Shown: positions 25,049 through 33,416 of the stretch, piece by piece
How positions within the stretch are numbered: the stretch's first letter is position 1
How the letters are laid out: every line of letters begins with the position of its first letter
Source of the DNA: Bacteroidota bacterium
GTDB taxonomy: Bacteria > Bacteroidota > Bacteroidia > Palsa-948
Length of the DNA stretch: 64,000 nt
Direction of reading: 5' to 3'
NCBI GenBank assembly: GCA_016213405.1
Contig: JACRAM010000069.1
Location: forward strand, 43,541-107,540
Position numbers and translations under genes: made by a program
The notes under the pieces: model-generated
Database searches by the model: none
The model's input: the letters and a program-made list of their open reading frames with translations, nothing else
What the model was told of the DNA's origin: nothing

Positions 25049-26743
25049 TTAATCCCGACTACGTGAGTTGTCAGTAAACTTTTTCGTTATGTTGCCTGAA
25101 AGTCTGTCTGCAATTAATTCATGGTAGTATTCGTTTACATGAATGCCATCGTCATGGAATAAATCTCTACCATCCTTTGCCATTTCTGAACCAGAAATAA
25201 AAATTTCTTTAGCAGCAAGTAAGGATTGTTTGAAAAATGCGTCAAGTTTTTTTGATAAGAAGTTTTCCATTTTATTATTTGTCCTGATAGCTGGTCCCAT
25301 AACGATTAAAAATATATTTTGCTGCTTGCAGAAATTTATAATTTCATTTACCATGTTTAAATATTTATTCATTGCGTATCTGTTATTTCCAATGAGTATG
25401 CCGAGGAGATAATTAAGATTTACTAAAACTGTATTACTTTGCGATGGTTCATCATTGTTGCTGCCTAAGAAGAATTTTTCTTCAATGGAAAGCAAATCAT
25501 ATTTTTCTGGATTTAGCAGTCCAAGAAATGGAAGATTGAAAGAGCGTTTAATTTTTCCGGTGCTATCAATATGTTTATAAGATAATTTCGTTATGCGTAA
25601 CATTGGAGTAGGTCTTACGCAAAATACAAGAATATCAATAGGATGTGTTGCTTTATATTTTACTATTTTTTCAAAACATTTATTAAGTCGTTCATACCGG
25701 AGAATATTTATATTAAATCTTACGTTCAATTTGTTTTCAATTTTCCTTTTCAGTAATTGATGAAATCGAACATCAATAGGTATATTGCCTTGCACAGGAA
25801 AACAGGTGCCAACAAAAGTGAAATTAATTTCAGGGAATTCTTTTTTCTTTAAATAATTTAATGATGCTTGATACTCTTGGGGAGATAACAGAATTCTTGT
25901 CTTTCCACTTAGCGTAAATCCGCGATTGTTATTGCCATTTTGAAAAGACTTAATAAAATTTTCAGTGTAAGAATCATTTACTCTCATATCAAGTCTATGA
26001 GGAATCTTATGAAAATGTGCTGCTGGTCTTTTATTAAACTTACTGCAAACCATAGACTGTTTAAAAGTGAGAGTGATTTGTCCGTAATTTATTCCACATA
26101 TATAACTTAAACCGGATAGCATTTCTTCAAAGGAAGAATTATTATCAAGTTCTAGGAACGGAGAATTTACAAATTGGAGATTATAAGGTTTGATAGTAGA
26201 AACAATTTTTTCAACCCAAGTCCAGTATTCTTTCGAATCCTGATGAAAAAAAGGGAAATTACCAACGTCAAAGTTATAATCACAATGACCAAAAGCAATA
26301 CTTTTTATTTTATTTGAATTTAGTTTTGCAATGTTTGTCAGATTCAAGAGTCCGGTTTTTGATTCAATGATGGGAATAATCTCGGTATAATTTATTTTCT
26401 TTGCATCAAGTTCATTAATTAAATTGATAGTTTGCTCGGCACTTTCTGTCTTGGGAAGTAAAATTGTGTGAATTGCTTTTAATCCAGCCAAAGAAGCAAT
26501 GTCCAATTGTTGTTCTTTGGCGTTGCTTGCATTGATTCTCACTCCGATTTTTAAATTGTCGGGATTGACAATCTTTTGAATAAGTTCTCGATGATATGCT
26601 TTAAGTATAGTGGTTCTTTCCGGGTTAAAAATATCCTGGATGCTGTCTTCCAAGTCGAAACAAAGAACAGCATTGGATTTGTTTTTTTCTATTAAATCTT
26701 CAAAAGAATACTTATTATAGTTTACAAAGTGATAAATGTCCAT
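25049..26743 (-). CDS. Fusion of a CitE/HpcH-like lyase domain with an SGNH-hydrolase-like domain
   Basis: The 564-residue protein has no signal peptide. Residues 1-230 fit the HpcH/HpaI-CitE TIM barrel: 'LCFDLEDSIQD' (28-38), 'IGVRINASN' (66-74), 'ILLPKTESAEQ' (94-104) and 'IIPIIESKTGLLNL' (122-135) with the metal-site Glu, then 'SIAFGHCDYNFDVG'. Residues 305-550 resemble an SGNH hydrolase: block I 'FVGTCFPVQG' (310-319) and the terminal 'DDGIHVNEYYHELIADRL' (531-548) with a D-x-x-H pair. In block I the usual GDS reads GTC, so the nucleophilic Ser may be Cys314. The C-terminal 'NSRSRD' and stop coincide with a dispersed repeat. The pathway is unknown. Confidence 0.65.
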   Translation of the reverse strand: MDIYHFVNYNKYSFEDLIEKNKSNAVLCFDLEDSIQDIFNPERTTILKAYHRELIQKIVNPDNLKIGVRINASNAKEQQLDIASLAGLKAIHTILLPKTESAEQTINLINELDAKKINYTEIIPIIESKTGLLNLTNIAKLNSNKIKSIAFGHCDYNFDVGNFPFFHQDSKEYWTWVEKIVSTIKPYNLQFVNSPFLELDNNSSFEEMLSGLSYICGINYGQITLTFKQSMVCSKFNKRPAAHFHKIPHRLDMRVNDSYTENFIKSFQNGNNNRGFTLSGKTRILLSPQEYQASLNYLKKKEFPEINFTFVGTCFPVQGNIPIDVRFHQLLKRKIENKLNVRFNINILRYERLNKCFEKIVKYKATHPIDILVFCVRPTPMLRITKLSYKHIDSTGKIKRSFNLPFLGLLNPEKYDLLSIEEKFFLGSNNDEPSQSNTVLVNLNYLLGILIGNNRYAMNKYLNMVNEIINFCKQQNIFLIVMGPAIRTNNKMENFLSKKLDAFFKQSLLAAKEIFISGSEMAKDGRDLFHDDGIHVNEYYHELIADRLSGNITKKFTDNSRSRD

Positions 26744-26783
26744 GTTGCCGTTGCAATGACTACCAACTCGCTATAGCCGTAGG

Positions 26784-26791
26784 CAAATATA
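26784..26791 (-). promoter_or_regulatory. Possible -7 element of the CitE-SGNH fusion gene
   Basis: TATATTTG on the minus strand, 40 bases before the ATG at 26743. No clear TTG is present 19 bases upstream. Confidence 0.35.
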
Positions 26792-26851
26792 CTTCTTATC
26801 CCTATATTTATCGGGGCAGGTACCATTCATTAAGAACTATCCGCGCCAACC

Positions 26852-26890
26852 CCGCCTGCCGTCATTGATTCACTTTGATGGCGGGCAGGC
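26852..26890. repeat. Split-arm relative of the CCTGCC/GGCAGG palindrome
   Basis: CCGCCTGCCgTCA and TGATGGCgGGCAGGC form an inverted repeat around a 13-base loop in the 199-base gap before the small ORF at 26943. Compare the perfect palindrome in mqnC. The rest of the gap (26744-26850) holds the upstream gene's promoter region and nothing else recognisable. Confidence 0.55.
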
Positions 26891-26942
26891 ATCTAACAAA
26901 CTTGTTGGATTAATCTGAAAAAGTTTTCGTTGCTTTGCTTTC

Positions 26943-27170
26943 ATGACAAAGGAATTAGATCAAATTACGTTTCGCAGTGAGTTTTCTGAAATCATTCAAA
27001 AGAATTTGAAAACAACTAAATCAAACTTTGATAGATTTTGGCGCACCTACGGTGTTCGCATTGACCATATTATTAAAAAACAAAATTTTCTGAAAATTGA
27101 TTTCTACTTTTTAATTTGTGCGCTGCTGGGGCTAAGTTACACTACACAGGGCTGTTTGCGCGAAGGATAG
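26943..27170 (+). CDS. Hypothetical 75-residue protein
   Basis: A short frame: 'MTKELDQITFRSEFSEIIQKNLKTTKSN', then a basic middle ('FWRTYGVRIDHIIKK') and a weakly hydrophobic segment ('IDFYFLICALLGLSY'). The final 'TTQGCLREG' and stop are supplied by the repeat that begins about 27150. It could be a real small protein truncated by the repeat, or chance coding. I do not recognise it. Confidence 0.3.
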   Translation: MTKELDQITFRSEFSEIIQKNLKTTKSNFDRFWRTYGVRIDHIIKKQNFLKIDFYFLICALLGLSYTTQGCLREG

Positions 27171-27245
27171 TAGCGTAAATCCTTTTTGCTTCAAAAAGAT
27201 TGAAGCGAATAGCCAGACCCTGACGCTTTGGTTAGGGGCGCGCCC
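27150..27245. repeat. Hairpin repeat ('GCGAAGGATAGTAGCG..AATCCTTTTT..AAAAAGATTGAAGCG')
   Basis: The core stem AATCCTTTTT-gcttc-AAAAAGATT is flanked by GGCTGTTTGCG and CGAATAGCC arms and followed by 'gggcgcgccc'. I recall similar 'AAGGATTGTAGCGGA' elements between genes of many Flavobacteriia. It may act as a bidirectional terminator upstream of trxA. Confidence 0.55.
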
Positions 27246-27287
27246 AAATAACGCCACTATGTCGGAGAAAAGATAATGGCAGAATTC

Positions 27288-27317
27288 TTGAACACAAAGA
27301 TGGAAATTGTAAATTTG
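27288..27317 (+). promoter_or_regulatory. Consensus Bacteroidota promoter of trxA
   Basis: TTG (27288-27290), exactly 19 bases, then TAAATTTG (27310-27317). The transcript would start about 35 bases before the trxA ATG. The leader includes an 'aaatcctaaatcgcaaatcc' short-period repeat (27325-27344). Confidence 0.6.
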
Positions 27318-27357
27318 TATTGAAATCCTAAATCGCAAATCCTTAATAAAAAAAATT

Positions 27358-27675
27358 ATGGCACTAGAAATCACAGATGCAAACTTTGACGAAGTAGTTC
27401 TCAAATCAGACAAACCCGTGCTCGTTGATTTATGGGCAGAATGGTGCGGACCCTGCAGAATGGTTGGTCCCATCGTGGAAGAGCTCGCGAAAGAATACGA
27501 AGGCAAAGCAGTCATCGGAAAACTAAATGTTGACAACAATCCGAATATTTCTGTCAAGTACGGCATCCGAAGCATTCCCACGCTTCTCTTTTTCAAGGGC
27601 GGACAAATGGTTGACCGGCAGGTGGGTGCAGTTCCAAAATCGGTGCTTGAAGGAAAACTGAAGGCACAACTTTAG
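27358..27675 (+). CDS. trxA: Thioredoxin
   Basis: The 105-residue thioredoxin has the redox motif 'WAEWCGPCRM' (Cys30, Cys33), the buried Asp in 'VLVDLWA', the cis-Pro loop 'YGIRSIPTLLFFKGG' and normal length. It is a cytosolic disulfide reductant. It has its own consensus promoter and is followed by a long dyad repeat, so it is probably monocistronic. Confidence 0.95.
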   Translation: MALEITDANFDEVVLKSDKPVLVDLWAEWCGPCRMVGPIVEELAKEYEGKAVIGKLNVDNNPNISVKYGIRSIPTLLFFKGGQMVDRQVGAVPKSVLEGKLKAQL

Positions 27676-27678
27676 CGC

Positions 27679-27812
27679 CATGCCAATATACTAATGGCAT
27701 ACCAATGAAACGAATAATACAAATCATTCATACTAATTATTATTTGCAATCGTTTGCATTTGTATATTAGTATTGATTTATATCATTAGTACCATTCGTA
27801 TATTAGCATTAT
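27679..27812. repeat. AT-rich dyad of 'CCAATATACTAATG' units
   Basis: The left part (TGCCAATATACTAATGG..) and right part (..CCATTCGTATATTAGCAT) are imperfect inverted copies. The element spans nearly the whole gap between trxA and the DUF58 gene and ends three bases before the DUF58 ATG. Confidence 0.65.
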
Positions 27813-27815
27813 AAC

Positions 27816-28745
27816 ATGCCTCTTGACCAACAACAACTCCAGCATTTGTCTCACCTCGAACTTTTAGCAAAGCAGGTTGTAGAGGGGTTTATTACGGGTT
27901 TGCACAAAAGCCCGTTTCATGGATTTTCGGTTGAGTTTGCAGAGCATCGCATTTACAACTCAGGCGAACCTACCCGCCATATTGACTGGAAACTTTTCGG
28001 CAAAACAGATAAACTTTTTGTAAAACGCTACGAAGAAGAAACCAATCTTCGCTGCCAGATTGTTATTGATGATTCTTCATCTATGTATTTCGGAAGCAAA
28101 GATGGAAAGACCAAACTCATATTTTCTATTCACTGTGCAGGAGCTCTTGCGTATCTCTTGAAAAAACAGAGAGATGCTGTGGGACTTTCCGTGTTCTCCG
28201 ATAAAGTTGAATTGCACACGCAGGCAAAATCAAATTACGCTCACCAGAAAATGCTTTTTGCAGAACTGGAAAAATTGCTGGTCCCTATTTCTGAAGATGA
28301 ACATAAAAAATCTTTTACTGCCACTTCATTACATGAGATTGCAGAATCAATTCACAAACGCTCCCTCGTAATTATTTTCAGCGACATGATGTCTTCTTTG
28401 TCCCCCTCTGGTGGTGGGGGAGGAGATGATATATTTTCAGCATTGCAGCATTTGCGCCACAACAAGCATGAAGTAATTTTATTTCATGTGGTGGACAAAA
28501 GTAAAGAACTTGATTTTGAATTTGAGAACCGACCCTACAACTTCATTGACATGGAAACGGGCGAGCGTGTGAAAGTTCATCCCAGCGAGATTAAAGAAAC
28601 ATATGTACGTTCGATGGCTGAATACAAAAAAGAATTAATGCTTCACTGCGCGCAGTATAGAATTGATTTTGTTGAAGCAGATATCAAAGAAGGATTTCAA
28701 CAGGTGTTAATGCCGTATCTCATTAAGAGGTCGAAAATGCAGTAG
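27816..28745 (+). CDS. DUF58 domain protein (MoxR/BatA-associated type)
   Basis: The 309-residue cytosolic protein has the DUF58 core 'HGFSVEFAEHRIYNSGEPTRHIDWKLFGKTDKLFVKRYEEET', followed by a VWA-like region ('IVIDDSSSMYFGS'). DUF58 proteins usually accompany MoxR AAA ATPases and Bat proteins in stress or metalloprotein maturation; no MoxR gene is adjacent here. The stretch 'LSPSGGGGGDD' near residue 200, after 'VIIFSDMMSS', is encoded by a P1-like GC-rich unit that relatives would not be expected to have. Confidence 0.85.
   Translation: MPLDQQQLQHLSHLELLAKQVVEGFITGLHKSPFHGFSVEFAEHRIYNSGEPTRHIDWKLFGKTDKLFVKRYEEETNLRCQIVIDDSSSMYFGSKDGKTKLIFSIHCAGALAYLLKKQRDAVGLSVFSDKVELHTQAKSNYAHQKMLFAELEKLLVPISEDEHKKSFTATSLHEIAESIHKRSLVIIFSDMMSSLSPSGGGGGDDIFSALQHLRHNKHEVILFHVVDKSKELDFEFENRPYNFIDMETGERVKVHPSEIKETYVRSMAEYKKELMLHCAQYRIDFVEADIKEGFQQVLMPYLIKRSKMQ
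28399..28425. repeat. Degenerate P1 unit inside the DUF58 gene
   Basis: TCCCCCTCTGGTGGTGGGGGAG encodes SPSGGGGG. The same reading (TPSPSGGG) occurs in the T9SS protein at 62.9 kb, which supports a common origin. Confidence 0.5.
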
Positions 28746-28757
28746 AGAAAAGTAGTT

Positions 28758-29168
28758 ATGAAAATAGAAGAACTACAAATAAAAATTCAAGAATTAAATA
28801 TCCCCAACAATTGGTATTATATAGATGAGAATATTGGCCGACTTGACAATGAAACAAATATTATCGTCAGTAGAAACAACAACACAATTGCTGTTTACCA
28901 AAATGTGTTTAATGACGGGATAACAAAATCTTTTACTGAAGAAAGCGTGGCGTTAGATTATGTGTTTGAAAATTTGAAAGACTTAACAAGACTAAGAAAG
29001 ATTAATGCAACTGAAGGATTGGACGGAATGACAACGAACGAGCGTCTATTTGTAAGCGGACTAATGAATGAATTTGATATCGCCAAGCTAAAGGATAAGG
29101 TAAGAGCAAAACAAATACTTCGTTGCTTAAAACTTGACGAACAAACAATAAGGGAAATAGTTAAATAA
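28758..29168 (+). CDS. Hypothetical 136-residue protein, immunity-protein-like appearance
   Basis: The protein is acidic and soluble with no signal peptide. The N-terminal half 'IPNNWYYIDENIGRLDNETNIIVSRNNNTIAVYQNVFNDG' has the look of small immunity proteins of polymorphic toxin systems. The C-terminal half 'MTTNERLFVSGLMNEFDIAKLKDKVRAKQILRCLKLDEQTIREIV' is a helical module often found at the end of such proteins. No toxin gene is visible nearby, so this would be an orphan. The function is only a guess. It is convergent with nfeD, with 6 bases between stops. Confidence 0.55.
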   Translation: MKIEELQIKIQELNIPNNWYYIDENIGRLDNETNIIVSRNNNTIAVYQNVFNDGITKSFTEESVALDYVFENLKDLTRLRKINATEGLDGMTTNERLFVSGLMNEFDIAKLKDKVRAKQILRCLKLDEQTIREIVK

Positions 29169-29174
29169 TTCTTC

Positions 29175-30551
29175 CTAAGATTTTCGGACAAACAACTGAG
29201 CCGTTTCAAATCTCACTACTTCAATTTTTTCATCTTTATCAATATAGCCGGTTTCGGCAGTGGCATCATAAATATTTCCGTCAATCTCCACTTTTCCTGA
29301 AGGACGAAGAATGGTGAAAGCAGTTCCTGATTTTCCTACAAGATTTTGTGAGGACATATCAACGCCCATAAATCCTTCTTCTTTGGAAATTTTTGATTGA
29401 ACGGAAACACGGCTGAACGCAGATGATTTAATAAACCGACCGAATAAATAAAATGACAAACCAATCGAAATTATCATGGAGGCAATCACAATAAAGAGTG
29501 CTTTCACAAAAGCATTTCCTTCGGGAAGATTCACAGGAAAGTTTGTTGACGGAACACTTTTGATCAGCGAAAGTGTGAGCCCGAGAACAATAAATAAAAT
29601 TCCTAAAACACCTGTCACGCCAAATCCCGGGATCACAAAAATTTCAAGCGCAAGAAGAATCAATCCAACAAAGAAGACAAGTATCTCCCAGTTTTCCGCT
29701 AGTCCTTGTAAATAATGTGGAGCGAAGTAAAGCATCGCGGCAATAATGGAAGCAGCAATCGGGAAAATCGCACCAGGGGTTTGAAACTCATAGTAAATGC
29801 CTGCGATGATTATCATAATTAATATTCCGCTGATGAAAGGATTGATAAGCAGGTCAATAATGCCTCCTACTTTGCTTACTTCGTACGTTTGGATTTCGTA
29901 ATTATCAATGTGCGCGAGTTTCAAGACTTCTTCCACTGTTTTTGCTTCTCCTTCGCAGTAATTATTTTTAATGGCTTCGCTCGTAGTGAATGTCAAAACT
30001 TTTCCTGAATCATTTACTCCGGGAATGTACGCACGCGGGTCGTTCATCGCTTCCGCAATTTTCGGGTCGCGCCCGCTTTGCTCGGCAGTGGAGCGAAGCA
30101 TGGAACGCATGTAACTTTGGAATTTTTCCGGAGCGGGAACTCCGTTCTGATCAACTACTGTGGCTGCACCCATGTTGGCACCGGGTGCCATGTAAATGCT
30201 GTCACACGAAATTGCGATAAGCGCCCCGGCAGAAGCGGCATTGTTATCAACAAAAGCAAAGACAGGAATTTTACTGTTTAGAATCGTAGTGCGTGTTTTA
30301 TCTGCGTCATCTACCGCGCCACCGTATGTATTCAAATGTAAAATTATGTAATCAGCATTAATTTTTTCCGCCTCAAGAAACCCTTCCTGTATATGCCTTG
30401 ATGAAACAGGACCGATTTCTTCCACAATGGGAAGAACGAATACAATTGGTTTAGGGTTTTTCTGTTTCAGCGTATCGCCAGCAAAAAGAAAATTTCCAAT
30501 TGAAAGTTGGCAGCATACAATCGGCAATAAAAGACGGATAGGTGAAATCAT
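29175..30551 (-). CDS. NfeD-family membrane serine protease
   Basis: The 458-residue protein has an N-terminal ClpP-like protease domain: 'YIILHLNTYGGAVDDADKTR' and 'VFAFVDNNAASAGALIAISCDSIYMAPGANMGA', with the nucleophilic Ser in NAASAGA. Four or five membrane segments follow ('SGILIMIIIAGIYYEF', 'ILVFFVGLILLALEIFVIPGFG') and then a C-terminal OB-fold ('GKSGTAFTILRPSGKVEIDGNIYDA'). NfeD proteins work with stomatin-like proteins at the membrane; none is adjacent. It is the last gene of an apparent five-gene operon. The signal-peptide core 'LLLPIVCCQLSIGNFLF' looks repeat-derived. Confidence 0.9.
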   Translation of the reverse strand: MISPIRLLLPIVCCQLSIGNFLFAGDTLKQKNPKPIVFVLPIVEEIGPVSSRHIQEGFLEAEKINADYIILHLNTYGGAVDDADKTRTTILNSKIPVFAFVDNNAASAGALIAISCDSIYMAPGANMGAATVVDQNGVPAPEKFQSYMRSMLRSTAEQSGRDPKIAEAMNDPRAYIPGVNDSGKVLTFTTSEAIKNNYCEGEAKTVEEVLKLAHIDNYEIQTYEVSKVGGIIDLLINPFISGILIMIIIAGIYYEFQTPGAIFPIAASIIAAMLYFAPHYLQGLAENWEILVFFVGLILLALEIFVIPGFGVTGVLGILFIVLGLTLSLIKSVPSTNFPVNLPEGNAFVKALFIVIASMIISIGLSFYLFGRFIKSSAFSRVSVQSKISKEEGFMGVDMSSQNLVGKSGTAFTILRPSGKVEIDGNIYDATAETGYIDKDEKIEVVRFETAQLFVRKS

Positions 30552-30566
30552 TTTTTTTGTGCAATG

Positions 30567-31952
30567 TTAATGTTTATCTTTCTCACTATTCTGCTGTGCA
30601 GCCATTTCAATTGCATTAAGCGTTATTGCTGAATCAATATCTATGTGCATTGCTTCTGCATTATCCACCGCTATGTTCAGCAGCGAAGGGTTATTCCTGA
30701 TTTTCTTTTTATAAGATGAAAGCTGTTTTTCTTTTTGAGAGTCAATCAAATATTGTTCTGGGTTTGTATATAATTGATAGGCATTCTGAATGAATCCGTT
30801 TCCAAAGTTAGCAAGTGAACCATCAGAATATAATATAAGAATCACATTATTTTTTTCAATTTCTTTTTTCAGGTCAAGTTCCCATACTTCATTGGTGCTT
30901 TTGCCATTACTTAGAGTTACTTTGTTGTTGTAATACCAATACTCACCGTTGTCAAAAGCGTATCTCATGGCGCCAAGATAAAGAAAACCCCTGTAATAAC
31001 TGTCGCCAATGCCGAGCACTTTAACGGGTTTTGAATCGGTTCGTGTTTGAAAGGCAACTTTCGGGAAAGCGTATTTCGTGGAGGGTGTTGGCGCAGACAT
31101 CAACTTTGCTTTTCCAATAATATCGGCATCACGGTATTTTGGTTTGTCTTCAAGCAGTACTTCTTTTATTGTAAGATGCGCCACATAACTGTTCCTTATT
31201 TTTTCAATGTATTTTATTACTGAATCAATGGCGAGACATTCTCCATAGCTGGTCCAGTGATGTGCAAATTGAGCAAAGAGAGGATATTTTGCAGTTGGTT
31301 TTAGTTTCAAAAAATATTCCTGCAGGTCAATATAGTTTAAGCCGAGCTCTTTGCTTTTGCTTACAAACACTTCATAATTTGTCGTTGACTTAGGATATTT
31401 CAGAAATTTTTCTGGAAGAAAGTCTTTGCAATACGTTCCTTTGCCCGGAGCATAAATTAAAACAAGATCAATATTTTTTTTCTTCAGTGTGTCCTGTACT
31501 GCTTTTGCTTTTTGCAGCAGGTCTTCAATTTTTTTCTCGCCAATGAAATTTCTTCCGAGGTATCCTTCAATCCACGGAATTGAAAATATATATCCCTCTT
31601 TTCCGACCACAAAATCTTTCACATTTATTTTGTCAAACAAATCATAGTCCAGCTGGTTTTTGAAAGGAATCAATTGTTTTCCTATAGGGGAATTTGACTT
31701 CATATCCTCTTCTGTTTCCCTCTGGTAACTTAGATTAAACCAAGATGCCATGGATAGTTTTACTTTTTCTTTTTTCTTTTCCTCATTTTTCTTTTTCTCT
31801 TTATCATTTTCTTCATTAGGTTTTTGCATCTGTAAAATAAAAGTAGCAGATAAACCAAGCAGTACTATCACCCAAAGAAAGCTTAACATGCGCGGCTGGA
31901 ATGATTTCGCTTTCTGCGGAGGCGTTTTTATTTTCTGATTCTTTTTCGCCAT
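30567..31952 (-). CDS. AlgJ/AlgX-like SGNH polysaccharide O-acetylation protein
   Basis: The 461-residue protein has one N-terminal membrane anchor ('MLSFLWVIVLLGLSATFIL') preceded by a Lys-rich cytoplasmic tail. The extracytoplasmic domain has 'KVLGIGDSYYRGF' (SGNH block I GDS), 'AQFAHHWTSYGECLAID' (AlgX/AlgJ-type His motif) and 'FVVGKEGYIF..WIEGYLGRN'. Such proteins accept acyl groups moved across the membrane by an MBOAT partner and transfer them to exopolysaccharide. The MBOAT gene lies one base upstream on the same strand, a standard pair. Confidence 0.85.
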   Translation of the reverse strand: MAKKNQKIKTPPQKAKSFQPRMLSFLWVIVLLGLSATFILQMQKPNEENDKEKKKNEEKKKEKVKLSMASWFNLSYQRETEEDMKSNSPIGKQLIPFKNQLDYDLFDKINVKDFVVGKEGYIFSIPWIEGYLGRNFIGEKKIEDLLQKAKAVQDTLKKKNIDLVLIYAPGKGTYCKDFLPEKFLKYPKSTTNYEVFVSKSKELGLNYIDLQEYFLKLKPTAKYPLFAQFAHHWTSYGECLAIDSVIKYIEKIRNSYVAHLTIKEVLLEDKPKYRDADIIGKAKLMSAPTPSTKYAFPKVAFQTRTDSKPVKVLGIGDSYYRGFLYLGAMRYAFDNGEYWYYNNKVTLSNGKSTNEVWELDLKKEIEKNNVILILYSDGSLANFGNGFIQNAYQLYTNPEQYLIDSQKEKQLSSYKKKIRNNPSLLNIAVDNAEAMHIDIDSAITLNAIEMAAQQNSEKDKH

Positions 31953-31953
31953 G

Positions 31954-33387
31954 TTAAAACCTGAAATAAATAAATGGGTTAAAGGATGAACCGCTTACAA
32001 ATGCAAGGCACAACGTATATAGGACAAAGGCAATGAAAGTGAAAAAAACATATTGTGCTGCTGACATCCCTGAATAAAATATTTTATCATGTAATGATTT
32101 AACGTGTTTGTTCAGGGAGATGAATGAAAAAAACAGTGCGACAAAAATCAGGTAATCAAAATCGTTATTTGTGACGATTCCTTCTGCAGAATTGAAGTTG
32201 AACGAAAACATTTTTTTTACAAAGCCGAAGGCAAGATGAATATTTTCAAGTCTGAAAAAAACCCACCCAACCACTACAACAAGGAATGAGTAGAGGATGC
32301 TCGGAATTTTTCCTGCTTTATTAAGAGCGTTTAACAGAAAAGCTCTTTCAATGATGAGAAAGAAACCGTGATAGGCCCCCCAGAAAACAAAATTCCATGA
32401 CGCGCCATGCCATAATCCCGACATCAGGAATACAATGCCAAGATTAATGTACAACTTGGATGGTGTTACTTTGTTTCCTCCGAGCGGGATGTACAGATAA
32501 TTTTTCATCCATGCTCCTAATGTTATATGCCACCTTCTCCAGAAATCAGTAATGCTTGTGGAAGTATATGGGTTGTTGAAGTTTTCAGGAAAACGAAATC
32601 CTACTATTTTTCCAATCCCGATTGCCATATCGGAATAACCGGAAAAATCAAAATATATCTGCATGGTGTAAGCGAGTGCTCCGATCCACGCTGATTGCGA
32701 ATTTATGTCGAGCGGGTTCATAGAGAAAACAGCATCCGCCTGTTCGCCCATAGCATTTGCAATCAAAACTTTTTTACTCAACCCAATGCAAAACTGAATA
32801 AACCCCGACAATTTATTGCTCATCGTTTCATTTTGCACATGATTTTTTATCTGGTCGGAAATATCGTGATACCGCACAATAGGTCCTGCAATCAACTTTG
32901 GAAAAAGAATTATGTACAATTGATATTCCCAGAAATTATCGAGGGGCTTATGAATTCTTCTATATACGTCAACAGAGTAAGTAATGCTTTCAAACGTGTA
33001 AAAGGAAATTCCAATCGGCAGAATAATTTTTGCAAGATGAATGGATGAAATACCGAAAATTCCCGAAACTGAATTTACGTTGTCAATAAAAAAATTAAAA
33101 TATTTGAAGATGAAAAGCAGACCAAGATTTAATCCGACAGAGAAAAACAAAAATAATTTTCTTTGGGCAGGATTGTTTTTCTGATGCATTATCTTTACCA
33201 GAAAAAAATCAAGAACCGTTGTTGTAAGAATTGCAAAAATGAATTTTGGTCCTCCCCAGCTGTAAAAAATAATGCTTGAAAAAAGGATGAATGTATTTTT
33301 AATGCCAACCTTTTTTGGTAAAAGCGAGTAAATAAGAATGAAGAGAGGAAAAAAAACAGTTAGAAAAGATATGCTGCTGAAAACCAT
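31954..33387 (-). CDS. MBOAT family O-acyltransferase (AlgI-like)
   Basis: The 477-residue polytopic protein has MBOAT landmarks 'LPIGISFYTFESITYSVDVYR', 'DFSGYSDMAIGIGKIVGFRFPENFNNPY', 'ITDFWRRWHITLGAWMKNYLYIPLGG' and the active-site His in 'FLMSGLWHGASWNFVFWGAYHG'. It would transfer acetyl groups from cytosolic acetyl-CoA across the membrane to the adjacent AlgJ/AlgX-like protein for cell-surface polysaccharide modification. It lies 29 bases after lgt within the operon. Confidence 0.92.
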   Translation of the reverse strand: MVFSSISFLTVFFPLFILIYSLLPKKVGIKNTFILFSSIIFYSWGGPKFIFAILTTTVLDFFLVKIMHQKNNPAQRKLFLFFSVGLNLGLLFIFKYFNFFIDNVNSVSGIFGISSIHLAKIILPIGISFYTFESITYSVDVYRRIHKPLDNFWEYQLYIILFPKLIAGPIVRYHDISDQIKNHVQNETMSNKLSGFIQFCIGLSKKVLIANAMGEQADAVFSMNPLDINSQSAWIGALAYTMQIYFDFSGYSDMAIGIGKIVGFRFPENFNNPYTSTSITDFWRRWHITLGAWMKNYLYIPLGGNKVTPSKLYINLGIVFLMSGLWHGASWNFVFWGAYHGFFLIIERAFLLNALNKAGKIPSILYSFLVVVVGWVFFRLENIHLAFGFVKKMFSFNFNSAEGIVTNNDFDYLIFVALFFSFISLNKHVKSLHDKIFYSGMSAAQYVFFTFIAFVLYTLCLAFVSGSSFNPFIYFRF

Positions 33388-33416
33388 TCCTCTTTTTTGA
33401 AAATTAGTCGCTGAAT

